Positions 51,993 through 59,776 of a DNA stretch of 64,000 nt are shown here, one piece after another (the stretch's first letter is position 1; the number at the start of each line of letters is the position of its first letter). The notes under the pieces were generated by a model. It ran no database searches. It was given only the letters and a program-made list of their open reading frames with translations, and was not told the DNA's origin. The DNA is from Pseudomonas sp. JUb42. GTDB taxonomy: Bacteria > Pseudomonadota > Gammaproteobacteria > Pseudomonadales > Pseudomonadaceae. The translations under genes were made by a program, and so were the position numbers. The stretch spans positions 1 to 64,000 of the forward strand of contig NZ_JANUFD010000025.1 of assembly GCF_024807945.1 (NCBI RefSeq), given 5' to 3'.

Positions 51993-52541
51993 GTGAACGA
52001 AAAGCAACGCAACGAAATCAGTAAGTTCTTAAGCTATGTCTTGCGCCACGAACCTCAGGCCATCGGTCTGCAACTCGACGTTGAAGGCTGGGCCCAGATT
52101 GACTTGCTGATCCTCGCTGCAGCGAAACAAGGTCACGAACTGAGTCGCGCGATCATTGAAAGCATCGTTGAATCCAGTGAGAAAAAACGCTTTGCCCTCT
52201 CTGCGGACGGCCAACGAATCAGAGCCGTGCAAGGGCATTCAAACGCTGAAGTCAGACTCCAGCACGTAGAAAAAGTCCCGCCTGAAATTCTTTACCACGG
52301 TACGGCAACACGCTTTCTGCAATCGATCCTGAAGCAAGGTTTGATACCTGGCTCTCGCCACCATGTTCATCTGTCACAAGACATCCAGACGGCGACTGCG
52401 GTCGGTCAGCGATATGGCAAACCTGTGACTTTAAAGGTTGAGTCCCTGCGCATGCACCAACAGGGATACACTTTTTTCCAGGCTGAAAATGGCGTCTGGC
52501 TGACAGACCATGTTCCTGTGTCGTTCATCCAGCAGGACTAA
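51993..52541 (+). CDS. kptA: RNA 2'-phosphotransferase KptA/Tpt1
   Basis: The 182-residue protein has KFLSYVLRHEPQAIGL at its start and the ADP-ribosyltransferase-like H-G pattern LYHGTATRFLQSIL, HVHLSQDIQTATAVGQRYG of the Tpt1/KptA family. It moves a 2'-phosphate from RNA to NAD. I chose GTG at 51993, after AAGAG; the frame runs further upstream only through the effector remnant. It lies on the plus strand between toxin modules and ends 4 bp inside the next minus-strand gene. Confidence 0.87.
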   Translation: MNEKQRNEISKFLSYVLRHEPQAIGLQLDVEGWAQIDLLILAAAKQGHELSRAIIESIVESSEKKRFALSADGQRIRAVQGHSNAEVRLQHVEKVPPEILYHGTATRFLQSILKQGLIPGSRHHVHLSQDIQTATAVGQRYGKPVTLKVESLRMHQQGYTFFQAENGVWLTDHVPVSFIQQD

Positions 52542-52945
52542 TCGTCGTCCTCCGCCAACTCTGCCTTGTACTGGGCTGACTCTTGAGTCGCAGCCTCAAG
52601 CCATTCGGTAAATCCGGAGTAGGCGAGGTTGTCCCAAGGACTGACTTTGGGCCTGCCATAGTCAAAGATCCTGACCGTCGAATCGCGGCCATCAAAACAG
52701 GCGAGCACCACCCAGCCATCATTGTATTGCCCGGAGTCATCTTGAATGATCGCGAAGGGAATCAGCGGACGATCCGGAAACTTCAGCAGCATCGAGCCGT
52801 AATAGAACAGCGATGTGGCCATGTCTGCGCAAAGTAATCGCCAGGGCGCCAGATCCAGCTGCTCGTCCTGGCTCTTGTCCAGATACGGCACTGGAAGTCG
52901 AAACCCCTCGGGCAAGATGGGGGAATCATAGATAAAAGGTTTCAC
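52538..52945 (-). CDS. SUKH/SMI1-KNR4-like immunity protein for PAAR effector 3
   Basis: The 135-residue acidic protein has IPFAIIQDDSGQYNDGWVVLACFDG and, near the end, SGFTEWLEAA, which fits the SUKH (SMI1/KNR4) immunity superfamily. There is no signal peptide. It begins in an ATGA overlap with the effector gene, so it is the likely cognate immunity protein. The superfamily call rests on pattern only. Confidence 0.65.
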   Translation of the reverse strand: MKPFIYDSPILPEGFRLPVPYLDKSQDEQLDLAPWRLLCADMATSLFYYGSMLLKFPDRPLIPFAIIQDDSGQYNDGWVVLACFDGRDSTVRIFDYGRPKVSPWDNLAYSGFTEWLEAATQESAQYKAELAEDDD

Positions 52946-54186
52946 TTTTTACCGCCTCCGGAAATACGTGGTGGGTTTGGCGAGCCGTAAGGATTGTCAG
53001 TGGCAAAGCTGCCAGATTGTTTATTGATTCGCCCTGTAAGGGCTTCGCCCCAGGTATCGTGACTTTGCCAGCCTCGGGCCTCCTGGGTCTCGAGCGTCAG
53101 CGGCTCATCGTAACTTCGAACCCTTGCCTGGACCTCGACGCCTGCCTCCCTGGCAGCGGCAATTCGAGTGTTATCCATACTTGTCAGCTTACCATCAGGC
53201 ATTTTAATGACATCGACCGGATCACCCTTCCAGCCATTGGAACGCATGCTTTCTACCAAGTCGTCATAGGTGTAGCTCTTTCCAGTTGCGCGATCGACTT
53301 TGTTGTATGAGACGCTTTTTTGCGAGAAGCGAATATCTTCTGCCGAATGCAGCGTAACGTCTGTTGCGGTCTTGGCTGCGCCGAGCTCTTCGCCAGCCGT
53401 AGTCTTGGCAGCATTCGGCTTGCCCAACTTGGCCAACTTGGGCCCCATGCCCAGCAAGGCCATACCCGCCACGCCTTGCAGTAAGTCCCGATAGCCCGGC
53501 CCGAGTCGATCACCCAGTTCACCCAGCAGCGCCATGCCACCCCAGGCCGTAGCACCAACCAACAAAGCAGTGCCCAATGCCGCCAGACCGGCCATGGCCG
53601 CCAGCACCAGCGCGCCGCCTGCCGCCAGCAACCCGAGGGTTTCCAGGCCGGTGTTCATCCAGCCCTCGAGATCGAGCACGAACGCCACGGCCAGGGTCGG
53701 CCCACCGATAAAGGTGTCTTCGCTGCCGCTCTTGATATGGGCGCCACAGACCATCTTGCTTTGCAGTCGCGCAGCGGGTTTACCGTTGATGTAAACCGTG
53801 GCGCTGCCTTCGGCGATCAATACCGGGAACGGCCACACCGGGTGATTCATGGGCTGGCCGCTGCACACCGCCGAGACGTCAGCACCGGCGCGCATCGCAT
53901 TGCGACTGTTGATATAGACGTCGAAACTGCCTCGTATCAACACCCCAGTGGTGGGTTCGGGCAACTTGAAGATGGTGCTCAGGCCTTTGACGATCTGGAA
54001 CATCGACAAGCCGCCCGCCGCAATAGAGCCCGCCATGATCGCCAGCGCCGCACCGCCTGTGGCAACGGTAGCGCCGATCACTGCCGCACCAATCAAGGCA
54101 CCGACCACCGCGCCGCCGATCATGGCCGCGAGGCCGAAGCCGTGGGCTATTTCGTCGCCCAATCGTGCTGCTGCCTGTGCGTCCAT
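52942..54186 (-). CDS. Tse6-type PAAR effector 3 with ParB-like C-terminal toxin
   Basis: The 414-residue protein shares its first 255 residues with effector 2 almost exactly. The end is different: after GKPNAAKTT comes a region of about 150 residues with FSQKSVSYNKVD, DDLVESMRSNGWKGDP, DVIKMPDGKLTSMDNTRIAAAREAG and a tail TWGEALTGRINKQSG. The DGKLTSxDNTR pattern resembles ParB-type nuclease-like domains seen in polymorphic toxins. A DNA- or nucleotide-directed activity is possible but not shown. An immunity gene overlaps the end; an Eag chaperone lies just upstream. Confidence 0.82.
   Translation of the reverse strand: MDAQAAARLGDEIAHGFGLAAMIGGAVVGALIGAAVIGATVATGGAALAIMAGSIAAGGLSMFQIVKGLSTIFKLPEPTTGVLIRGSFDVYINSRNAMRAGADVSAVCSGQPMNHPVWPFPVLIAEGSATVYINGKPAARLQSKMVCGAHIKSGSEDTFIGGPTLAVAFVLDLEGWMNTGLETLGLLAAGGALVLAAMAGLAALGTALLVGATAWGGMALLGELGDRLGPGYRDLLQGVAGMALLGMGPKLAKLGKPNAAKTTAGEELGAAKTATDVTLHSAEDIRFSQKSVSYNKVDRATGKSYTYDDLVESMRSNGWKGDPVDVIKMPDGKLTSMDNTRIAAAREAGVEVQARVRSYDEPLTLETQEARGWQSHDTWGEALTGRINKQSGSFATDNPYGSPNPPRISGGGKK
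53422..54186 (-). repeat. Effector N-terminal repeat, copy 2 (pairs with 50700-51464)
   Basis: This is the second copy of the 765-bp delivery module, in direct orientation with the first. The few differences are scattered, for example WMNTGLETLG against WLHTGLEALG. Confidence 0.9.
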
Positions 54187-54226
54187 TGCCGGGCCTGCAT
54201 TACTTATTGATTCATGTTAACCCGCG

Positions 54227-54661
54227 TCAGACCACCTGCGGCTGCGGCACCAGCGACTGCATGGCCTGCTTCCAGGCAGCGTCGTGGTGGGCGATATCAT
54301 CCGGGGTGGTGGTGAGCGTGGTGATCAGTACGGCAGGCTTACGCTCGACAAACACCTGACGCAGCATCAGGTCCCGGCCTTCGCGCTGCCAGGTGTAGTC
54401 CAGCAGCGTGGCGGTATGTCCGTGCAGGATGAAGTCCCAGCGCTTGACCAGCTTGAAACCGGGCAGCTGCTGTTCTGCGCTTAGCAGTTGTCTGGACACA
54501 TAATCAGCGAACGGCGCGTCACCCTGACTGGGGTCGCGGCTGATGACGAAGCTGGCCTCTTTGGCGTTTCCCGTAGCGGGCAGCTTGAAGATGTTGATGC
54601 TCTGATCCTGCCAGGCATCAGGGATATCGAGATCGGCTTCCTGGATTCGGTATTGGCTCAC
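54227..54661 (-). CDS. eagT6: T6SS effector chaperone, EagT6/DUF1795 (DcrB) family
   Basis: The 144-residue protein begins (V)SQYRIQEADLDIPDAWQDQSINIFKLP and contains FVISRDPSQGDAPFADYV and VFVERKPAVLITTLTTTP, close to EagT6 (PA0094). Eag proteins bind the hydrophobic N-terminal helices of Tse6-type effectors and load them on VgrG. I chose GTG at 54661, where the family begins, with GGAAA upstream. One chaperone may serve all three effectors, since their helices are alike. Confidence 0.9.
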   Translation of the reverse strand: MSQYRIQEADLDIPDAWQDQSINIFKLPATGNAKEASFVISRDPSQGDAPFADYVSRQLLSAEQQLPGFKLVKRWDFILHGHTATLLDYTWQREGRDLMLRQVFVERKPAVLITTLTTTPDDIAHHDAAWKQAMQSLVPQPQVV

Positions 54662-54954
54662 GTGCTTCGCTTTCCATAGGTGAATGACTCGCAGCGCAGG
54701 AATCTTCGAGCAACAGGCCGCAACGCGCAACGCCGGGTTGCTCAGGTCATGGGCTGTGTCTCGTTTTGCTTCAAATGGGTGCAGGCGCGGCTGGTTTTAA
54801 GACACTCAATCGGGTAAATCGGTTCAGGCATGAGCGAAATGTCCGCAGCGGGGTCACACTTATTTATCTACTCAAGCAGTCAATCGGGCATGATGCGCAG
54901 CGCGGGCGAATCAGTTGCCCTCGGGCAAGGTAATCGACGAAGGAGTCACGCGGT

Positions 54955-55209
54955 ATGGCACAGAAAGAGTTGTTGACCGCTCTGGAAGCATTGATCGATT
55001 TGCTGAAACAAGACGGCAAGCAAGGGCCTGCGGGGCTGTTGCAGAAAGTAGCCGGCGAAATCCGGGAAACCGGGGACCTTAATCGGGCGGCCAAGGGCCT
55101 GTCCGAGTTCCGCAACGAAGGTCATAACGAAGATTTCTCGAATGACGAGGAAGATTTGCTGGATGACGTGCTGGATCAGGCAGCCATGTACGTAGGCAAT
55201 CGCCCCTGA
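54955..55209 (+). CDS. Small helical acidic protein of unknown function
   Basis: The 84-residue protein (MAQKELLTALEALIDLLKQDGKQGPAG...) is mostly helical with an acidic end (NDEEDLLDDVL). AGGAG precedes the ATG. I do not recognise the family. sRNA copy D follows. Confidence 0.7.
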   Translation: MAQKELLTALEALIDLLKQDGKQGPAGLLQKVAGEIRETGDLNRAAKGLSEFRNEGHNEDFSNDEEDLLDDVLDQAAMYVGNRP

Positions 55210-55220
55210 AGTGATGCAGC

Positions 55221-55288
55221 CATAGCGAAAGGCTTACACGCCATCGCGGCATTTCACCCTGTCATGTCCGACCAGGCTTGAGTAAGAT
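55221..55288 (+). promoter_or_regulatory. Promoter of sRNA copy D with GacA-box-like element
   Basis: CATAGC-N6-CTTACA is at 55221-55238 and TAAGAT at 55283-55288. The right half is the exact CTTACA half-site of the GacA box. The element is centred about 66 bp before the predicted start, the position known for rsm genes. Confidence 0.6.
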
Positions 55289-55294
55289 TGGATC

Positions 55295-55411
55295 CAACGA
55301 CTGATGCGCAGGGAGTGCATCAGGATCAGGGACGATCGACCATGGCCGGGACGGCTTTCTGACAGGATGTCGGGATGGTCTTGAGAAAAACCCGCTTCGG
55401 CGGGTTTTTTT
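55295..55411 (+). ncRNA. GGA-rich RsmA/CsrA-titrating sRNA, RsmX type, copy D
   Basis: This 117-nt copy lies 40 kb from the others, with the same fold but different stems. Hairpin 1 is CTGATGCGC/GTGCATCAG around AGGGA; hairpin 2 is GATC-AGGGAC-GATC; hairpin 3 GCC-GGGAC-GGC; hairpin 4 GAC-AGGAT-GTC; GACCAT/ATGGTC encloses 3 and 4; terminator CCCGC-TTCG-GCGGGTTTTTTT. The stems vary while the GGA loops stay, which is strong evidence of selection on structure. Confidence 0.82.
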
Positions 55412-55716
55412 GTGCCTGTCAAAAAGTGCTGCCGTGGGATGCGGCCACCTGAATGGCGCTCACAACCAACTGAACTACCTAAATAAAGCACTTTAATCGA
55501 GCAGTGCCTTTCTTTAATAAGATGACGGCCATCCTGTACCAGCCTTATACAATTACAGTGACGGCGATATGACAGCATCTGTAACTAACCGACTACAAAC
55601 ATGAACATAAGTTTACCTTAGGCAAGCCAACGTAAATTTAATGAAAAGATTGTCACTCCACTAATTTCAGGGCGTAGGCTCTCGCTCTTACTCCACACCC
55701 GCTACAGGCCACTCCG
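55412..55716. other. AT-rich intergenic region before the sulfotransferase gene
   Basis: These 305 bp are clearly richer in AT than the flanking genes. A weak hairpin GCACT/AGTGC lies near 55486-55508. I see no gene, and no convincing promoter. Confidence 0.4.
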
Positions 55717-56412
55717 ATGAATCGCTTACTCTGGAAGTTGCTTCCAAAGACGCAGCGTGAATTACTGCTTGAGCGTCTTCCCGTCATTGATCGGCAGGTC
55801 GTGAACAAGACGCTGTCCGGCAGAAACCGCTTCCCCGCAGCCTTTGACCACCTGGAGTGCGTGTTCATCCACGTCCCCAAGTGCGCGGGCAGCAGCGTGG
55901 CAACAGCGCTGTTCGGCAGTACGCCGACCGGGCACATGCCACTGTATTGGTACGAGAAGCAGTTCAATGATCGTTATCAGCACTACTTCAAATTCGGTTT
56001 TGTCCGCGACCCGCTACAGCGGGCCTGGTCGGCTTACAGCTACTTGTTGCAGAACCCGCAGACTCGTGACAAGGCCGCTTACGAACTGGTGAGTAAGTAT
56101 CCAAGTTTCAATGCCTTTATCGATAACTGGCTGCACCCGGAAAACCTGACCAAACAGATTCACTTCGCGCCACAGTATTACTTCCTGCAAAACGCCATGG
56201 GCAGCATTGAAGTTGACTTCATCGGCCGCCAGGAAAACCTCGACGCCGACTTCCGCACCCTGTGCGAGCACCTGCACGTCAAGGCCGAACTGCCCCACAT
56301 CAACCGCTCACCGGCACCGACCCACGACCCGGCTTCGTTCTCCAGCGCGGCCGTGCGCCGTCGGGTCCGGGATGTCTATGCACGAGACTACGAGTTATTC
56401 GCCTATGACTGA
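55717..56412 (+). CDS. Sulfotransferase family 2 protein
   Basis: The 231-residue protein has the PAPS-binding signatures: 5'-phosphosulfate loop IHVPKCAGSSVATAL (near 51-65) and 3'-phosphate motif GFVRDPLQRAWSAYSYLL (near 94-111). It would transfer sulfate from PAPS to a carbohydrate or similar acceptor; family 2 members often act on polysaccharides. The APS kinase gene that follows overlaps by 8 bp and would supply PAPS. The acceptor is unknown. Confidence 0.85.
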   Translation: MNRLLWKLLPKTQRELLLERLPVIDRQVVNKTLSGRNRFPAAFDHLECVFIHVPKCAGSSVATALFGSTPTGHMPLYWYEKQFNDRYQHYFKFGFVRDPLQRAWSAYSYLLQNPQTRDKAAYELVSKYPSFNAFIDNWLHPENLTKQIHFAPQYYFLQNAMGSIEVDFIGRQENLDADFRTLCEHLHVKAELPHINRSPAPTHDPASFSSAAVRRRVRDVYARDYELFAYD

Positions 56413-57064
56413 TATCAAACTCCCGGAACGGCGCCCGACCCTCATAGCGCCTGTCATGATGGTCGAGCGCAGCCAGCGCGAAGGCATGAAACAACAGCGC
56501 GCCTGCTGTATCTGGTTGACCGGGTTGTCCGGCGCGGGCAAGTCCACCCTGGGCAATCGTCTGGATCAGTCTCTGCAAGCCAACGGCCTGCACAGCTACA
56601 TGCTTGACGGTGATCGCCTGCGCCAAGGGCTCTGCCAGGATCTGGGCATGAGTGATGGCGACCGTCACGAGAACATCCGGCGCATTGCCGAAGTCGCGAA
56701 GTTGATGGTCGATGCCGGGCTGATCGTGATCGTTTCGGCCATCTCGCCCTTCCGCGCCGACCGTGACGCAGTCAGGCAGCATCTGAACGACGATCAGTTC
56801 ATCGAAATCCACGTCAATACGCCCTTGAGCGAATGCGCCCGCCGCGACGCCAAGGGTCTGTACCGCGCCGTCCGCGAGGGGCGGATCAAGAACTTCACGG
56901 GTATCGATAGCCCTTACGAAGCGCCGCTGAATCCGGAATACAGCATCGATACCAGCCACGACGACGGCAGCCGCCTGATCGAGCAGTTGGTGATTGAGCA
57001 GATGGGCGGAATGCGCGAGCAGATGGTGGTGCGCGATGCGATGAGGTTTATCAGCGGGGTTTAA
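56405..57064 (+). CDS. cysC: Adenylylsulfate (APS) kinase
   Basis: The 219-residue protein has P-loop GLSGAGKST (near 44-52), LDGDRLRQGLCQDLGMSDGDRHENIRR and FTGIDSPYEAPLNPE, all hallmarks of APS kinase. It phosphorylates APS to PAPS. Pseudomonads normally carry this activity as the CysNC fusion, so a free copy paired with a sulfotransferase suggests a dedicated supply for sulfation. About 35 residues precede the P-loop, as usual. Confidence 0.92.
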   Translation: MTDIKLPERRPTLIAPVMMVERSQREGMKQQRACCIWLTGLSGAGKSTLGNRLDQSLQANGLHSYMLDGDRLRQGLCQDLGMSDGDRHENIRRIAEVAKLMVDAGLIVIVSAISPFRADRDAVRQHLNDDQFIEIHVNTPLSECARRDAKGLYRAVREGRIKNFTGIDSPYEAPLNPEYSIDTSHDDGSRLIEQLVIEQMGGMREQMVVRDAMRFISGV

Positions 57065-57087
57065 GCAAGGATCAACGAATATCTGAT

Positions 57088-57160
57088 TGTGGGAGCGAGG
57101 CTTGCCCGCGAAGAGGCCGGAACATCCGACACATTTTTCGCGGGCAAGCCTCGCTCCAAC
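57088..57160. repeat. REP inverted pair (GCGAGGCTTGCCCGCGAA type)
   Basis: A compact pair, TGTGGGAGCGAGGCTTGCC to GGCAAGCCTCGCTCCAAC, lies between the convergent cysC and YdgA-family genes. Confidence 0.87.
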
Positions 57161-57170
57161 AGAAACCTTC

Positions 57171-58682
57171 TTACTCGGCCGCCTCCCCGCTCCCGCCCAA
57201 CTGGCCAACCTTGCTGGTCACATTGTTGATGAACTGCTCCAGCGGCATTTTCTCGCCGTTGAAGTCCACGATGTTCGCGGCGTAATGCAGGCTGGAAACC
57301 ACGTTGTCGCCTTCGACCTTGGCGATCTGCAGGGCGGTTGCCATGCCCGCGACCATATCGGCTGCGGCATCGCCCTGTTCGTTCATGGTCTTGGCATCGA
57401 GCTGGTCACCCAGAGTGAACTTGGCTTGCAGGATCGACAGGTCTTTCATCATCGGCTTGGACAGCACCAGCTTGGCATCCAGTTGCGAGATAGCGTTCTT
57501 GCCCAGGTCAGCCGAGCTTTCCTGTTGATCCAGCTTGCCCGGATCGGCCAGGTCGACAGCCAGGCTCATATGACTTTCGCCGTTGGCGGTCTTGAGACCC
57601 AGCTTGCTCAGCTCGACGTGAGGCTTGCCGGCCAGGAGTTTTTCCAGCTCGGCGTTGAGCCAGTCCTGATCGGCCTTGCTCAGGTTCAGCTCGAATGGGC
57701 GCTCGGCCAGAGCTGCGGCCTGTTGCTGAGGCATGATCTTGGTCTGGTACAACTGGTACAGCGCCTGAGTCGCGGTGACGTCGAAGTTGCTGAACTTCCA
57801 GGCCATCGAAGCCGAACCGATGTCATTGCCGTTGAAGCTGATCATGCCGATGTCGTAGTTGATCTGCCCGGCCAGATTGCCGCCTTCTTCCTGCATGAGG
57901 TTGGTGTTGGCGAAGTTCTTCAGGACAACGGGCGGAGTACCGGCGGCTTCCACCGACAGGTTGTCGAATTTGACGTTGGTGTGGCCCAGGTAGAACCCGG
58001 ATTTACCCTTGGTGCCGCCGGTGTCGAAGGTCATGCCTTTGAATTCGATTTTCATCGGCTGATCTTCGCCGATGATATCCAGCACCAGATTGTCCAGATT
58101 GCCGACAGCCTTGATTTTCTCGGCTTCAGCGGTGCCTTCGAAGTTGAGGTTCAGGCCAGAGAAGTTCACGGTGTTGCCCGCGTCCTTGATCTCCAGCGGC
58201 GTCAGTTGCAGGTTACCGGCGACCGCGCGGTCGTAGCCGACGACAACGTCACCGTGCAGTGGCGCTACACCCTTGGTCACGGCGTACCACTTCTCGGTCA
58301 TCTCGGTTTTTTCCAGCTCGAACCGGCTCAGGGCCATGACCGGCACCAGATTCAGCTTCTTCAGGCGCGAGAAAGGAATCGGTCCGTGTTCAATATGATC
58401 GACGAACTGGAAGACGACGTCTTTGTTGCCTTCGGACAGGTTCTCGTCATGAATCTTCAGGCTGTAGTGGGCAACGCTGCTGAAGGTGCCGCGCTCAAGC
58501 GAGGTCAGCTCGACGCTCATCTTGTTATCGCGGCCCAGAGAGCCGTTGATCTGGGCGTTAGCCTTGTCGATCGAGTCCCGCAGCACACCTTCAAGGCGTG
58601 TGCCCGTGTACCACGCTCCGCCAGTGGCCAATGCCCCTGCTACGACGATGACGCCTACTACGATGCCTGCTGTTTTGCTCAT
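57171..58682 (-). CDS. YdgA family protein (DUF945)
   Basis: The 503-residue protein has an N-terminal signal anchor (about 5-25, AGIVVGVIVVAGALATGGAWYTG) followed by a long beta-rich region with the DUF945 pattern (NGSLGRDNKMSVELTSLERGTFSSVAHYSL). Members face the periplasm; their function is not established. The gene is monocistronic and ends next to a REP pair. Confidence 0.85.
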   Translation of the reverse strand: MSKTAGIVVGVIVVAGALATGGAWYTGTRLEGVLRDSIDKANAQINGSLGRDNKMSVELTSLERGTFSSVAHYSLKIHDENLSEGNKDVVFQFVDHIEHGPIPFSRLKKLNLVPVMALSRFELEKTEMTEKWYAVTKGVAPLHGDVVVGYDRAVAGNLQLTPLEIKDAGNTVNFSGLNLNFEGTAEAEKIKAVGNLDNLVLDIIGEDQPMKIEFKGMTFDTGGTKGKSGFYLGHTNVKFDNLSVEAAGTPPVVLKNFANTNLMQEEGGNLAGQINYDIGMISFNGNDIGSASMAWKFSNFDVTATQALYQLYQTKIMPQQQAAALAERPFELNLSKADQDWLNAELEKLLAGKPHVELSKLGLKTANGESHMSLAVDLADPGKLDQQESSADLGKNAISQLDAKLVLSKPMMKDLSILQAKFTLGDQLDAKTMNEQGDAAADMVAGMATALQIAKVEGDNVVSSLHYAANIVDFNGEKMPLEQFINNVTSKVGQLGGSGEAAE

Positions 58683-58973
58683 GTGTTAACTCGACCGTGT
58701 CCGTATGTTGGATGGAAACTCTTCCCTGATCCCGCCGTGGGATGGGGCGACCGGGCTGCCGTGGGGCTGCCGTAAATCGGGGGAGAGGTTATCACTTGGG
58801 GTTTGCCATCACCCAGCCTTGTGCCCGTTGTGTGGCGTACTGCGCTTTTTTCCGCAAGCTGTGACCTGCGTGACGACATTTCGTGCGGCGACGAAAGGAT
58901 AGTCGCTAGCCATTTTCTGCGTGCAAGTTGTAGGCTGAGACCTATTTCAAAAAACAACACGAGATTTTCGATA

Positions 58974-59666
58974 ATGAGCGCACAGCAAAACCCCCGGGGT
59001 CCGGTCAAAGCGGTGATTTTCGATATGGATGGCTTGCTGCTGGACACCGAGGGTGTCTACACCGAAGTCACCGATTTGATTGCCAAACGCTACGGCAAGA
59101 GCTTCGATTGGGCGCTCAAGCAGAACACCATCGGCCGTGGCGCCCGGGATTTCTCTGAATACGTGATCAATGCCCTGGAGCTGCCGCTCTCGGTGGACGA
59201 GTTCCTCGAAGTGCGCCAGCCCATGCTCGACGAGCGCTTCCCTCTCGCCCTGCCGATGCCCGGCGCCGAAGCACTGGTACGGCATCTGGCGGCCAGCGGC
59301 ATCCCCATCGCCGTCGGCACCAGTTCGTCGATCCATTACTTCCACGCCAAGACCGAACGCCATCAGGCCTGGTTCGAACTGTTCGAAACCGTAGTCACGG
59401 CGGATCACCCTGAAGTCGGCGCAGCCAAGCCGGCGCCGGATATCTTCCTGGTTGCGGCGAGCAAGCTCGGCGTTGATCCCGCTGATTGCCTGGTCTTCGA
59501 AGATTCGCCTTTCGGCGTCACCGCCGCTAAGGCTGCCGGGATGTATGCCGTGGCGGTGCCGGACTCGCATATGCCGCTTGAGCAGTACGAGCATGCGGAT
59601 CTGGTGCTGGGATCGCTGGCTGATTTTCCGTTGCAGGCCTGGGGGTTGCCGGGCATGAAGGCCTGA
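58974..59666 (+). CDS. HAD-superfamily phosphatase (GS1/pseudouridine-phosphatase-like)
   Basis: The 230-residue protein has HAD motif I VIFDMDGLLLDTE (catalytic Asp pair), motif II VGTSSS, motif III Lys in GAAKPAPDIFL and motif IV FEDSPFGVTAAKAAG. The sequence resembles the GS1-like phosphatases that act on small sugar or nucleoside phosphates. I chose ATG at 58974 because motif I then sits at the usual distance; the frame extends upstream through non-conserved sequence. Confidence 0.88.
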   Translation: MSAQQNPRGPVKAVIFDMDGLLLDTEGVYTEVTDLIAKRYGKSFDWALKQNTIGRGARDFSEYVINALELPLSVDEFLEVRQPMLDERFPLALPMPGAEALVRHLAASGIPIAVGTSSSIHYFHAKTERHQAWFELFETVVTADHPEVGAAKPAPDIFLVAASKLGVDPADCLVFEDSPFGVTAAKAAGMYAVAVPDSHMPLEQYEHADLVLGSLADFPLQAWGLPGMKA

Positions 59667-59675
59667 GTCTGATTG

Positions 59676-59764
59676 CAGCTGGGGCGCGGCTTGCCCGCGA
59701 ATGACGCAACGCGATTTACCTGATACTGCGCGTCGTCTGGTTCGCGGGCCAGCCTCGCTCCAAC
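59676..59764. repeat. Degenerate REP inverted pair
   Basis: GGGGCGCGGCTTGCCCGCGAA is mirrored by TTCGCGGGCCAGCCTCGCTCC. Several substitutions compared with the other pairs suggest an old copy. Confidence 0.7.
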
Positions 59765-59776
59765 GGGCGTTCTGCA

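Noticed and set aside
56300..57208. 302-codon minus-strand frame opposite cysC
   Set aside because: It is antisense to a clear APS kinase and includes REP sequence in its supposed N-terminus.
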